Assembly (NCBI GenBank): GCA_030159075.1
Contig: BROG01000006.1
Span: 1,382,001 to 1,446,000, forward strand
Reading direction: 5' to 3'
Origin: Atrina japonica
Taxonomy: Eukaryota > Mollusca > Bivalvia > Pterioida > Pinnidae
Length of the DNA stretch: 64,000 nucleotides
Positions within the stretch are counted from its first letter, which is position 1; each line of letters begins with the position of its first letter. The notes beneath the pieces were generated by a model, which was not told the origin of the DNA, ran no database searches, and saw nothing but the letters and a program-made list of their open reading frames with translations. Position numbers and translations under genes: made by a program. Shown here in pieces: positions 36,736 through 49,385 of this stretch.

Positions 36736-37000
36736 TTCAAAATATGACATTAAAATAACATCTAACCTTTAAATTTGCTCTTGTTCTGTCCTTAAGATAA
36801 CATTTTACTTTCCTATTTGTTGTTATGACATTTTGAAAAATAATCTTTATTTTCCATCTGATGTTATGACATTAGAATAATATCTAATCTTGCCATCTGT
36901 TCTTGTTTTGTCATTAAAATAACATTAACTTGTCTGTTTCTTGTTATGACATTAAAATGACATTTTAACGTTTCCATCTAACAACAAAATTTAATCTCTT
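36735..37000. repeat. About 62-bp tandem repeat, four units
   Basis: 'gttatgacattaaaataaca' plus 'tctaatcttgccatctgttc', diverged. Confidence 0.75.
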
Positions 37001-37124
37001 CATATTTAGTTTTTTTGACCTTTTTACTTGTCCGAAACAAATTTGATGGTATTCTACCATCAGAAAAAGTGAATTAAAAAAAAATACGAGGGATATTATG
37101 TGTATTCTTCTGAACATTGTAATC

Positions 37125-38640
37125 GCTCAAATGTGTTGATGGAACGTCCGATTGACACCTTGAGACGTATTAACGTTTATATTGATGGAACGTCCTATTG
37201 ACCACTTTGAGACTTATCAAATTTTGTATTGATTGAAGTCCTATTGACCACCATGAGGCGTATCAACGTTTGTATAGTTCAAAATCCGATTGACCACCTC
37301 GGCTGTATCAACGTTTTAATTTATGGAACGTCCTATTGACCACCTTAAGACGTATCAACGTTTGTATTGATGGAACGTCCTGTTGACCACCTTGAGATGT
37401 ATGAACATTGTATTAATGGAAAGTCCTACTGACCACCTTGAGATGTATCAACGTTTGTATTGATGGAACTTCCTATTGACCACCTTGAGATGTATGAACA
37501 TTGTATTGATGGAACGTCCTATTGACCACCTTGAGACGTATCAACGTTTGTATTAATGGAAAGTCCTACTGACCACCTTGAGATGTATGAACATTGTATT
37601 AATGGAAAGTCCTACTGACCACCTTGAGACGTATCAACGTTTTAATTTATGGAACGTCCTATTGACCACTTTGAGACTTATCAAATTTTGTATTGATTGA
37701 AGTCCTATTGACCACCATGAGGCGTATCAACGTTTTAATTTATGGAACGTCCTATTGACCACCTTGAGACGTATCAACGTTTGTATTGATGGAACGTCCT
37801 ATTGACCACTTCGAGACCTATCAACGTTTGTATTGATGGAACGTCCTATTGACCACCTCGAGGCGTATCAGCGTTTATATTGATGGAACGTCCTATTGAC
37901 CATCTCGAGACGTATCAGCGTTTATATTGATTGAACGTCCTGTTGTCCACTTTGATACGTATCAACGTTTGTACCGATGGAACGTCCTATTGACCACCTC
38001 GAGACCTATCAACGTTTGTATTGATGGAACGTCCTATTGACCACCTCGAGACGTATCAACGTTTGTATTGATGGAACGTCCTATTGACCACCTCGAGACG
38101 TATCAACGTTTGTATTGATGGAACGTCCTATTGACCACCTCGAGACGTATCAACGTTTGTATTGATGGAACGTCCTATTGACCACCTCGAGACGTATCAG
38201 CGTTTGTATTGATGGAACGTCCTATTGACCACCTCGAGACGTATCAGCGTTTATATTGATTGAACGTCCTGTTGTCCACTTTGATACGTATCAACGTTTG
38301 TATTGATGGAACGTCCTATTTTCCACCTCGAGACGTATCAACGTTTGTATTGATGGAACGTCCTATTTTCCACCTCGAGACGTACCAACGTTTATATTGA
38401 TGGAACGTCCTATTTTCCACCTCGAGACGTATCAACGTTTGTATTGATGGAACGTCCTATTTTCCACCTCGAGACGTATCAACGTTTGTATTGATGGAAC
38501 GTCCTATTTTCCACCTTGAGACGTATCAACGTTTGTACCGATGGAACGTCCTATTTTCCACCTCGAGACGAATCAACGTTTGTACCGATGGATCGTCCTA
38601 TTTTCCACCTCGAGACGTATCAACGTTTGTATTGTATTAA
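37125..38640. repeat. 47-bp CpG-rich minisatellite, about 32 units
   Basis: Unit 'tgtattgatggaacgtccta' plus 'ttgaccacctcgagacgtat' plus 'caacgtt' (47 bp; four CpG). Units on the left often carry TG in place of CG ('cttgagatgtatgaacattg'); those on the right keep CG. From about 38,310 a block with 'cctattttccacctcgag' replaces 'ttgacc'. Confidence 0.95.
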
Positions 38641-38644
38641 CTCA

Positions 38645-39640
38645 CCAATCTCTGTAATAGATGTCACAGTTTGGTTCCAGGGAGGAAAACCTAATGACTG
38701 GCATCTCTGCCACACAGACGGTTTGTCGGTGGTGTCATATGGTGGGTACAGTCATGACATACGCACGTCTTAAATACAAATTGAAAATTGTAAAACAAGT
38801 AATATAAGTAAAATGTAAATACTCTCTATTTACTTTACCAAATTAGTAACAACAAGGAGTACAGACAGATAACCCCTGACCTGTGGGATTTTACAGTATT
38901 TCGAGTGACGTCACTATATGCTATTTTATACAAGCTTTAAAGGGTCATCTGTCTGTTTATCTCTATCTTTACAGGGAATTTATCTTTATCTATTTTATCT
39001 CTACTTTATAAATCAGGGTTCAAGTGGTTTCTAGGTCCCTGTATTTGACAATATTTCAAAGTGATTATTATATTTCTGATGCAACACAGTCTAGAACGAT
39101 TGAAATGTTATCGGACGTTTGAAGCATACATGATACATGATAATGTTGACCAAAATTACAGTAATTTGGTTAATTTGAAAGGATAAAGTTTGTTTCAAAC
39201 CACATTGATTTGCTTCCTTAAACATCAATTGACGGTAAACAATGCTGGGTGAACAGAAATAGGATAAAATCAATATGCTTTCTTTTGCTTCAAGTTGATT
39301 TAACTACATAAATCCCTTGCCTCTCGTCCCTAGACCATTTACTGTCTAAGCATATAGAGTTGTGCGGACAGATGAAATTACGCCTCTGAAAATCTGGCAC
39401 GACCGGGGATTGTAGCCAAGTGTCGTTTATTCCTTTCCAATTTTGGTAAATGTCGTGTATTCATGATCGTATTTCAGTCTTTTTGTTATTGTACCAATAT
39501 ATATAAATACATATATATTTCTTATTGACAGAAACGATCATCTTGAGTATTTAATTTAGCCTTTTTTTCTTTTTGTTTTCCAAAACTGTGACTTTGGTGT
39601 TATGTCTATAATATCCATCAAGGATATTCTCTAACTTTCC
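38645..39640. other. No feature seen
   Basis: Unique AT-rich DNA. Also 35,960-36,465, 39,960-40,160 and 40,255-40,530. Confidence 0.5.
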
Positions 39641-39647
39641 TGAAAAT

Positions 39648-39957
39648 TCAAAGGGGCATTAGCTTTTACTGGATGTACAAAAACAAATAAGAGCTATACA
39701 CAGGCATAGAAAATCTTATATTCCTATATATTTTGTAAACATAAGGTCTGGTTCAGTGTGGTATTCATATACAAGTAGTAAGATTGAGTTAATCAAAGGT
39801 GCCAAACCTCGATTTCTCAAGCAATTTTTACAAAATACATAGAAATTTTAAAATGTTTATACAGTGTTGATATGTTTCCCCCTTTTTTTGTTATTGTACA
39901 TCAATCGAAGTAGTAAAAATGGGGAAAAGTGAAAAAAAGCTATAAATGCCCCTTTAA
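39648..39957 (+). mobile_element. MITE with 'AAAGGGGCATTAGCT' inverted ends, copy 2
   Basis: Same orientation and interior blocks as the element at 4,362, but about 65 bp shorter. Left end caaaggggcattagct; right end, reverse-complemented, aaaggggcatttatagct. Confidence 0.8.
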
Positions 39958-40164
39958 TTATTTTTACCAACAATCTAAGAAAAGACATGGATGGGGAATC
40001 TGATGTCATTCTGCGGATATACTATAATTCCCATTTCTTTGAAAAAGGGAGTAAAATAAATAAACAAACAAAAAATCCAAACGAAGAAAATGAAAAAAGT
40101 AATTAACTAAAATATGACAAAACAAAACTAGAAAATTAAAGAAAACAAGGAGACCATCGACAAA

Positions 40165-40250
40165 AAAAAAACCCAAAGACAAAAAAAAAAAAAAAAAAAA
40201 AAAAAAGGAAAAAATTAAAAGAAAAAAGAAAGAAAAAAAAGAAATTGAAA
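40165..40250. repeat. A-rich tract
   Basis: An uninterrupted run of over 25 A near 40,180-40,206 with AG-rich flanks. A second low-complexity tract (C run, then A-rich) is at 40,746-40,812. Confidence 0.85.
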
Positions 40251-40534
40251 TACATCAATAATGTTTCCATATCCAAAGTTATACAGATAATCAGTATGAA
40301 GTACAACCTCAAGTTTGTGAGCTTAAGACTTCTATTTATATATTACCTTCTTATTCAATATGCTTTCTAATGAAGATAAACTATATACGGATCTCACTTC
40401 TAATATGATGTGTGCATGTGTTACATTAAAGTTTTACAATTCAGCGAATTTCAAAACTATCCTTTATCAACTTTCAACTACTGAATTGTAAAAGTTGAAT
40501 GTAACATATGGCCTGATTTCTTTTTCTTTCACAG

Positions 40535-40576
40535 ATCATTAAGGGCTTGAGGCTCCGTGTGGGTTCCTTCAGTTGA
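40535..40576 (+). CDS. Possible short terminal exon (very tentative)
   Basis: A strong acceptor (pyrimidine tract then tttcacag) precedes a phase-0 frame reading IIKGLRLRVGSFS and then a TGA. Phase 0 matches the donor of the plus-strand exon at 31,398-31,526, so it could be its last exon, giving a protein of only 56 residues unless other exons intervene. The sequence is too short to judge coding potential; a chance acceptor is as likely. Confidence 0.15.
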   Translation: MIKGLRLRVGSFS

Positions 40577-41259
40577 AGACCGCGTGGTGACCTCTGGATG
40601 ATTTATCATTACTTTTGGAGGTATGCTGATGAATTTGGAATATTGTATCATATACCCTTTTATATTACAATACCCAATTACTATCTAAGCAATGACATGC
40701 AGAAACAGATCAATAAACACATAGACAAGGTGATTTATAATGCAACCCCCCCCCCCCCCAAAAAAAAAAAACCCCAAACAAAAAAACAAAAAACAAAAAA
40801 CAACAACAAAAACCTCCATGTAGTGATATACTTAATAATAGGAGGAAATAAGTAAAATTGCATTATGACTATCTAAATTCTATATAATAAGAAGTAATAT
40901 GTGTTATATATGTCTCTGGTATCAATATCCTTGGAATTATGCTTATATGCATGTTAACTCCTGGAAAGACTTCGTGATTCTAAATACAATATAGCAATGA
41001 ATGATGTAAATGTGAGAAATGATCAGAATATGAGACAGAAAATGTACAAGCCAGAGCAGTAGATTCTGTAGTTAAAATATTATCTAATATGTTGCCATGG
41101 AATTGTGTGGGTGGATTTATCGTCGGAATGAAATCTAACAATTGACACGTTTTTGTATGCGGGAGACAATAAAATCGGTTAACATTTGTTGCCATGAGAT
41201 CGCTTACAAGAAAAAAATATTCAGAATTTTTTCCAAGTTCAAAGTGAAACGGTTATCAA

Positions 41260-41885
41260 CTCAAATAGAAATAATGGTACGGCACTGGAATTCGAACTTG
41301 ACCGAGATAATACTAAATCACAGCTATTACATAAATTTGAATGAACTCATTTATGGTTTGGAGGCAGTGTGAGCGCACGTACAGAGTTCAAAGGGCAATA
41401 ACTCTAACAAAAATAATGGCCGGTACGGCACTGGAATTCAAACTTTATAATGCTTATATGAATGTTAACTCCTGGAAAGATATACATATGATTATAGCAG
41501 TAACTTGATTAAAAAGCCGGATTGCGTTATTGTTATAGTGATAGATTTATTATATATCCATCCATTATTTGCTAAAAATAATTAAACATTAAAATCCTAG
41601 AGAAGATTCACAGATTGTGTCAAGTACTAATGAATTGATCATGCTGAAAGTTGGAATTTATTATGTGAATTAAACAGACAGAAATATTGGTAGTTTATAA
41701 TAAAATGCTAAATAACAACTACCATAAAAATTTTAATAAAATTCATTAAGGTTTATAGGCGTGTTAGCGAATATTTAGAGTTTAAAGGGCAATAACTCCA
41801 ACAAAAATAACGTTACGTCAGTGAAATTCGAACTTGAATGAGATAATACTAAATCACAACTAAAACATAAATTTGATAAAAATTT
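41260..41885. repeat. Three dispersed repeat pieces ('ggcaataactc')
   Basis: 'aaagggcaataactctaaca' with 'tacggcactggaattcaaac' at 41,388-41,470; a similar piece at 41,783-41,880; and 'aatggtacggcactggaatt' at 41,272-41,343. All share 'gataatactaaatcaca' or neighbouring blocks. 'gttaactcctggaaaga' also recurs at 40,953 and 41,463. Likely debris of one transposon type. Confidence 0.6.
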
Positions 41886-41889
41886 GTTT

Positions 41890-43700
41890 TGAAATAAAGG
41901 CTTGGGAGCGCTTACAATGTAATACGAACGGAGGCCTGGTGCGTGTTTCTATGTCCATGCACTGTGTTGCGCCGGGGTTAAACAAATCACTACTTCAAAG
42001 TACTTTAATTTAACTTTCCATATTCCACAAAGACATTTAAGTCAATTATTTAAATACTTTTCCCAACAAACTAAAAATGACTAAAAACCTTGTTACTTGG
42101 GCATTTCACTAACTATGAACATTAAAAACATACCTATAAAACAAACGTGATTATTTCAGCATTACTTTCGTCAATTTCCCACATTTTAAGGTAATAATAT
42201 CCCCTTTTCTCCCGTATATTATGGTGTTTATCTCTCACAGATGATCTCATATGTCAGAGCGTGTTCAACTACTACTTATAAGTTTTTGATAAGGATATTA
42301 GTAATCATTTTTAATATCAACATTTTGAAAATTTTACGGTTGGTATAATGACCTTGTTAAAGCGATATGAGCTGTCGTAGGTGAAAAAATTTATATGTCC
42401 ATTTTATGTGATATTCTATCTCATATATATTCCAAAGAGACCATCTGGTGGTTAGAGTAACAAATACATGTGTAAAATTGCAACAATCTTGCCAAACGTA
42501 AGCCGCAATATCAGTTATTTTTGTCCGCCATACTTTGAGCATTGCGAATTAACTTTCGGTAATTTTTTACGAAGATTACCGAGTGATCAATAAACACGTG
42601 CTATTTGCAGTTAATATACATTCTATTCTTATTACCCTTTGCAGTGATATATAAAGCTTTATATATCGCTGCCCTTTGCGTTTATTTTCGTGCATCATCA
42701 TTTCATACCTAAATCAGTCAAAGTGTGTCTTTTTTGGTCGTTTTAAAACATTCGTTTCTGAAATTGTCCACGTGCCGGGTATATCGGGTATTCTCGACCC
42801 ATTTTAAACTCGTCCCATCGCATTCTCGACTTGACGCATATGATTATGAACTGCCCAATTCCACGATTGTAAAACATGAGGTACGCATACTTTTCAGTTA
42901 TATTGTTTTGATTTTGTCAGCATTCAGGGTAACATTAAAGATCGAAAAAATTTCCTTCAATGACCTGATACATTTTTTCATCTATTCATCCGATTTCCTT
43001 CAGGTATTTAAAATAGCGTAGAAAAGGATATACATGTATTTTGCATAATACGTGCACTTTCAAATAAAAATCACGTCCTGTTTTTTTTTAAATAAATATA
43101 AAACACCGACTTAAACATAGTCCGAGCGCATAAAGGACCGAGATCCCCTGACCGAATTACGAAGTACATATGATTATCTGAAAGGTCATTGCATACAGAA
43201 ATACAGCTGGATTTTTTTAAGGTACGGGAAAACTTAAATTCTAATAAAACAAATAACTTCGAAAAGAAGATCTTTTACAACGTTTTACGTGTTTGATAAT
43301 GTATTTGAACACACATTTTATCATATTCTTGACTATATGTCAGGGACAAAAATAATCATTGTGACAGGTTATATCGCTTAAAAACGGTCTAGTTGTAGAG
43401 TGTTCCATTGCCAAGCGTATGCTTACTCTTCCGTGGCACCTGATCCCAATTCTGGATCTTCCGTCAGTTTAGTGTTTGTCCGATGTCCTTCAGGCTTGAA
43501 TACTTTCTCTTGAACCATCCAACCATCAAATCGTTCCATGTTATTTAAAATTATTATTTCTTATTTTGTTTAAATAATTTTACGCCAGTCAACAACTTTT
43601 TCAGTTATTTTCATAACTTTTGATAGTCACATTTATCAAAATGTCAGCCCGTATGCCTTTGTTTTACAATGAAGACCACAGCATTGTCGTTACTTCCCCT
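41890..43700. other. Unassigned sequence
   Basis: Includes a frame at 42,728-43,019 (no ATG; LVVLKHSFLKLSTCRVYRVF) that passes a GTACGC donor-like site; it has no recognisable domain. The 42,350-42,600 stretch may be an old repeat. No firm feature. Confidence 0.35.
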
Positions 43701-43704
43701 CCTA

Positions 43705-43830
43705 GATATATATATATATTACCGGATATTGAGCAGAAAACATTTTATATATATACATATACATATACAATATATATATATATATATATATATACATACA
43801 TACACATGTATATATATAATCAAAATATAT
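43705..43830. repeat. TA/TACA-rich microsatellite region
   Basis: Runs of (TA)n mixed with TACATA; another near 43,890. Confidence 0.85.
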
Positions 43831-44024
43831 ATCATATGAAATAAACATCTCACTGATGAAGGCCAATAAATACATAATGTTATATGTACATGTATATATA
43901 TATATACATACTGAAATCGATGAGGAATGATTCTTTTTCAAATAAACTGGTTTACAAGTTTATTGGGTTATAATGGTCATAAAAAAATAGGTGAGGGGAA
44001 TCACATTACTGTTTTATATGACAT

Positions 44025-44150
44025 TATACCATATACTGTTATACCTTATTTATGTATTGTACTATTGTTATACCTTATTTATGTATCGTACTATTGTTAT
44101 ACCTTATTTATGTATCGTACTATTGTTATACCTTATTTATGTATTGTTCT
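44025..44150. repeat. 29-bp tandem repeat, five units, next to a SINE
   Basis: 'tattgttataccttatttat' plus 'gtatcgtac', ending at the SINE head at 44,152. Confidence 0.9.
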
Positions 44151-44151
44151 A

Positions 44152-44435
44152 GAGCCGGCCTGCCTCAGTTGGTAGCACGCTCCACTCTTGATCCTGAGGT
44201 TGTGAGTTTGAGTCCAGCCCGCAGCAGGTTGGGTTTTCTGTACTTAGGATGAAACAGTAAAAACTGAGGTCCCGCGTCACAGTAGGTGTGGGCACGTTAA
44301 AGAACCCTCACTGCTTAATGGCCGTAAGTGCCGAGCATAGGCCAAAATTTGAAGCCCTTCACTGTCATTTGGTGACCTCTCCATATGAGTGAAATATTCT
44401 TGAGTGGGACGTTAAACAACAATAAACATAAACAC
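44152..44435 (+). mobile_element. tRNA-derived SINE (V-SINE / RUDI-like), third copy
   Basis: GAGCCGGCCTGCCTCAGTTG head, B box reduced to GTTTGAGTCC, the usual body and 'gtgggacgttaaacaacaat' 3' end. It abuts a five-unit 29-bp tandem repeat on its 5' side. Confidence 0.87.
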
Positions 44436-44499
44436 ATGTATCATACTACATTAATGCAAATTTTTATAACTTTTTTGTTAGTTAAGATTGATGTTGCTA

Positions 44500-44650
44500 G
44501 TATAATAAAGAAGTACCAATGGATATTCCAAATGAGGAGTCCATTAGAATACGACAAATTATATATAACAACAGTCTCAACATGAAGAACAATGGCGGAT
44601 CCCAAACGGGATGGGGTCAGGTGTCCAAAAGGAGTCGGCATCCCCTGTTA
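44500..44650. repeat. Dispersed repeat shared with 34.9 kb
   Basis: The longer copy continues with 'aggtgtccaaaaggagtcgg' and 'catcccctgtta', a motif I associate with scattered bivalve repeats, possibly transposon-derived. Confidence 0.65.
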
Positions 44651-44654
44651 GCAT

Positions 44655-46230
44655 GCCACATGATAAATCAATGTTACAAAACAATATAAAAATATTTGAA
44701 TATCTTAGTGCCACATGCATGTTGACACACATAACTCTAATACAAGTCCAGGCTATTTGGGAGTTCAGACATATTTTTAGATAACTATATGTCATTTGAT
44801 AACCAGTATGTTTTATTTAAATTGTTCCATGATGTACATGTTTGGTAAATGAAAATAAAAATGATATTAAACACTTTCTGATGATACTATAAAAAGAACA
44901 GTTGATGTAGATATAGGTCTACCAAGGTAAATTGGCACATATTTACAAACACAACGAGTCTAAATCAAATCATAACAGTAATGACAAGCTACTTGTCATC
45001 ACAAAAGTATTAGAGATTCAGTAATGCATGGAGTCTGTGCAAGGCAATATTTACCTGTACAACCTACTTTGGTAAAGTAGACCGTATTGTTTTGGATTTT
45101 GACTCAACCAGGATGTGCCACTTTACCTGGGCAGACCTATACCTGATGTATTTGTATACGGAAACAACAGATAAAATAATACAAGGAATGGTTTTAGTTG
45201 ATTTATTGGCTCTGTTTCCAACGAGAGCATCATGAAAATTGATATGAGTAGCCAACAGAGCTGCATCGCATACAAATGTAGTTATACCTAGTACAGATAT
45301 ATGATAAAATGTTGTTACATTACACTCTGTCACACCAATTACAGCACAATGCATGGGAGATTATGATATAAAATAAAATAAAGATATTTCCCTTCCATAT
45401 GCATACATAATGTACCTGTTGACACACATAAGCTAAATAACTTGTACAACAAGCCAAGGTTATTTGGAAGTTCAGACATACTAACATACCATTTACAGAA
45501 CTGTACAATTGAAAAATTTTATTTTTATATTCCAAAAGATGAACATTGAATGATTACAACATAAAGGATGATAAGTTATGTTAAAAATAAAACAATAAAT
45601 AAACATTTTAGTTGATTAATTTTATCTTGTTCCTAAGGACACCATCAAGAAAACTGATCAAAGTAACTGACATAAATGTTCCGTATAGACTGGGGAGAAA
45701 ATAATAACAAGTGCAAGTATACTGAGAACAACATAGATCACAACATTGTTCCACAATAGCTCACCTACTTCCACATAATTAAAACAAAAACAAACAAGAT
45801 GCATACGTAATTATAGATCTGACCATGTCCAACACTGATAATGTGAGTAGGGAAGTCTAGAAACTGCAATTTTAATGAAAAAAATCAAACTAAAATCTTG
45901 TATACGACTATATCGACAGATGTGATAATGGCACTTTGAGAGTTTCTTATATTAACTAGTATGAAATATATCTGCACAGCAATATGTGAAAATATGGACT
46001 TTGTTGTTCTCAATATTGTTTTAAATCAATGTGACCATGTTCTATACATCAAGTAACAACCAAATACATAAGTTTAGATTAAATTGAAGTTTTACCCTAA
46101 ACAGGACCAATTGTGAGAGAACATCTTTCAAAAAAATGGTTTGGTAATCTACAGGTTACATTTGAATGGCAACATTTTCATATAATCAGATGTACAATGT
46201 AATATTTACATAGGAGACAAAATACTGACC
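44655..46230. other. Diverged segmental repeat around a candidate exon
   Basis: 'gttgacacacataa', 'gttatttggaagttcagaca' at 45,419-45,480 resemble 44,722-44,772. Apart from the candidate exon at 45,131-45,354, nothing identified. Confidence 0.45.
45131..45354 (-). CDS. Candidate exon of an unrecognised membrane protein
   Basis: The minus strand is open from ATG 45,354 through a possible donor (CAG|GTAAAG) ending the exon near 45,128-45,131. The peptide looks more protein-like than its neighbours: CNVTTFYHISVLGITTFVC is a likely membrane span, HINFHDALVGNRANKSTK a polar loop with a possible N-glycosylation site, and TIPCIILSVVSVYKYIRYR a second span with positive charges after it. A possible acceptor (gtgtgacag) lies at about 45,331. 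I recognise no family, found no adjoining exons, and duplicated sequence lies on both sides (44.7 and 45.4 kb), so a chance open frame or repeat-borne fragment remains possible. Confidence 0.25.
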
Positions 46231-46234
46231 TGAA

Positions 46235-46800
46235 CACTATGGAGGTATAGAACAACTTTACCAAAGATAATAAACAGTAACAACATGAATTTAAAGGAAA
46301 AATAAAAAAATACATTTCTACCAGTTATTATTTTCAGGAAAACGAAAGTAAAAACAACTCTAACAAAGATAATTAACAGGAAAACCATGAAAATGATAAA
46401 AACCAAGTACCAAAGATATTTAACAGGAAAAGGATGGCGATAAAAAAAAAATCTACGAAAGATATTTACAGGAAAACCATGAAGGTGAAAAAAAAAACCA
46501 CTCTACCAAAAATAAACAAAACACTCTACCAGTTATAACTTATACAGGTAAAGCACCAATGCCTACCTGACTTACTGGAACACTCATGAAGGTAACAAAA
46601 AACTCTACCAGTTATAACTTATACAGGTAAAGCAGCACCACCTACCTACCTGGAAAACTTACTGGAAAACCACAAAGGTAACAAAAAACTCTACCAGTTA
46701 TAACTTATACAGGTAAAGCAGCACCACCTACCTGACTTACTGGAAAACTATGAAGGTAACAAAAAACTCTACCAGTTATAAATTATACAGGTGAAGCAGA
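46235..46800. repeat. About 78-bp minisatellite, four clear units plus decayed left part
   Basis: 'aaaaaactctaccagttata', 'acttatacaggtaaagcagc' and 'accacctacctgacttactg' recur from 46,540; left of that only 'ctaccaaagata' and 'aacaggaaaaccatga' fragments remain. Confidence 0.85.
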
Positions 46801-46804
46801 CTTG

Positions 46805-48910
46805 CTGCAACACCATGATTTGTGTTCTGAATGTAGCGGACAATAGTTTCCATAGTTTTCTTACTTATATACCATGATTTATGCACTGACGGTAGAAAAC
46901 AACTTTTAAAGAAACAACTGACTGGACCATCATAGTATGTGTACTAAAGATAGAGCACAACAGCCTACCTGACATTTTCAAATCAATGTTACCATAGATT
47001 TAATCCTGATCAAATATCATATTTATATCTACAGACAAATAAACATCATTTGTAATTCACCATTAAAAAGGAATCTTTGACATATTGTATACTTGGAAAT
47101 GTTAAATTCTGTTTAATTTTTGCTATTTTCGTTTTTTTTTTTATAAGAGGGCAAATTTAAAAGGAAAGAGAAATTTTCATGCTAAACAGTTAAAGAAAGA
47201 ACATACATTCCAACCATGCGAATATGGTGATTTAAGGTGAATTGACAGAGTGAAAATGATTTCTGTCATAAAGCGGAGGAAATGACCAAGGGCAAAAAGT
47301 TTCCAAGAATACAGTATATCAAAATAGAGAAAAAAAAACAAAACAAAGTGGAATAAGATGTTGCATTAGAAAACCCAAGTTACTATCCACACTTTAAAAT
47401 ATCTCACAGGATTTAATTCTACAGATAAAGATAATTTAAATCTGAAGTTCTTAAAAAAGAAAATAACAGATAGTTTAAAATATTATTATTTTTTTTTTTG
47501 GAGGAGGGGAGTGTGTTTCTAATTTGATTAAAAATATCTACACAACAGGACTTCTAATTCATCCAAATCCAAATAACAGAACAAAAATAAGCAACGTAAA
47601 CTGAGCATTACTGAACATGAGAGCACCTTGGGTGTATGGAAGCCCATACATGTAATAACTTATCTACATATACATAAGTCATACATATATTTAAAACTAT
47701 CACAAACTATGTGTACAAGCAAAACATTTCTTTGGAATCATACGGGCAAATCATAAATATCACATAATAAATATAGATAAAGACATGTGCTTCAGTTACA
47801 TTTGATTGCAAATTCTATAATAATATCAAAATAATGTAAATCGGGTTTTATTTGCAAGAATGTATGCATAATTTTGCGAGAGCTGTCGCTCACAAGAATA
47901 AAATTCTCGCTTAATTTTCCAACCTGATAATGAAAGTGAAACTGAAATGCACAATGGAATGTTCTTGACCTTAAGATTAGCCAAATGAAATAAAAAATGA
48001 AAAGATAAGATTTAGATAACGGTGGATATTCTACGTGAATTTACAACAGAATACGGGTGTACGGTCTAAACCTTGTCATTTTGTTTTATGTCAGTCAGCA
48101 AATATCAAGCCCAAGAACATTGCATTGTGCCTTTCAGGGGACAACTTTTGTAATGAAGTATGATAATAGTTTGAGGAAATGGGCATTTGAAATCGTGAAA
48201 ATATCATGTCGCAGACAAATTTGGAACCAATGTTTTGCGAAAATAAAGTCATGCAAACAACTACCAGATGTGCAGTAATTAATTTAATCTAAATTCTATT
48301 TTGAAAAATATATATGTACCGGACAACTATTGCGGTATGGCTGATCCCATTTCTTTAAACATTTTGTCAAGACAATTCTGATATAGGCAAGACAGAACTT
48401 TGAAGGTGTAGTTTGCAACAAATATAAATTTTATTTTATCAATTTTAGTCAAGTTAATTATGATAATAAATTTTAGAACCACACACACACGAATGTCAAT
48501 TTTAACATTTAAAAATGTATACTATTCTACAAAGATCTTTTTTATCACATGGAGAAAAATATAGCAGAAAAGGTAAATGTGTATATGACAAATCTGATGT
48601 TTATTTTACTAGAACAGTGAGCATGATTCAATGTAAAACAGCTAAAAAAAAAAATAAAAAAAAAATTAAAATGATCTGTACAACATACAATGAATGAACA
48701 GTATATTGATTAATATGGCATAAATAAAAAATTAGAAACATGATACATCATATCTATGGTCTTCTTATTTATAAATTACATAAACAACACAAATTAAAAT
48801 GTATTTTTTCAATTAAAAACAATAAGTCTATAATGTTTTGATGTATCTATAAATGAATACAACCAAGCTGTCATTACAGTATTATACCAGTTTTTAATGT
48901 TTGAAGAGTA
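46805..48910. other. AT-rich, no gene seen
   Basis: Short chance frames only. A MITE-like relic with 'ttttgcgagagctgtcgctc' is at 47,840-47,925. Confidence 0.5.
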
Positions 48911-48914
48911 TTCA

Positions 48915-49052
48915 TAAAAACACCAGTCTTGGTGAACTTCTGATTAAATGCCACCAAGTTGTACACCAGTCTTAGGTGAACTTCTAATTAAATGCCACCA
49001 AGTTGTACACCAGTCTTAGTGAACTTCTAATTCAATGCCACCAAGTTGTACT
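48915..49052. repeat. About 53-bp tandem repeat, three units
   Basis: 'caccagtcttaggtgaactt' plus 'ctaattaaatgccaccaagt' plus 'tgta'. Confidence 0.88.
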
Positions 49053-49121
49053 AATATCACTGTAAATAGAGATTCTACAACGAGTGTAAGTTGATTATCA
49101 TGTTTATATAACTGGAATTAG

Positions 49122-49265
49122 TTCACCCTTTCAACCCTACAGACCATAATAGAGTGGTCTAAAACAATAGAAAAGAAGATACCACCCAGATACTCAGGGG
49201 TGAAAGGGCTAATTTTCACCACCCAGATACTCAGGGGTGAAAGGGCTAATTTTCAAAATTCAAAA
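49122..49265 (+). mobile_element. MITE-like element with a duplicated right end
   Basis: Starts ttagttcaccctttcaaccc and ends in inverted form, aggggtgaaagggctaa, like the TTAACTCATTCACCCCT family but with a different core. The right end (accacccagatactcagggg plus the following tgaaagggctaattttc) is present twice, 37 bp apart. Confidence 0.55.
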
Positions 49266-49385
49266 ATGAACTATCTTGAGTTAGATAAACAGGATAATCA
49301 ACATACACAAGTTGTTGAATTAGTTTCAACCAAAACTGAAAATTTGCGTAGTATGGAACATTAGCCTACATCATGTCTAGACACC

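Noticed and set aside
42725..43021. 98-codon plus-strand frame beginning at a GTG
   Set aside because: No ATG, no recognised motif, and the second half is hydrophobic AT-rich sequence past a possible donor; too weak to call.
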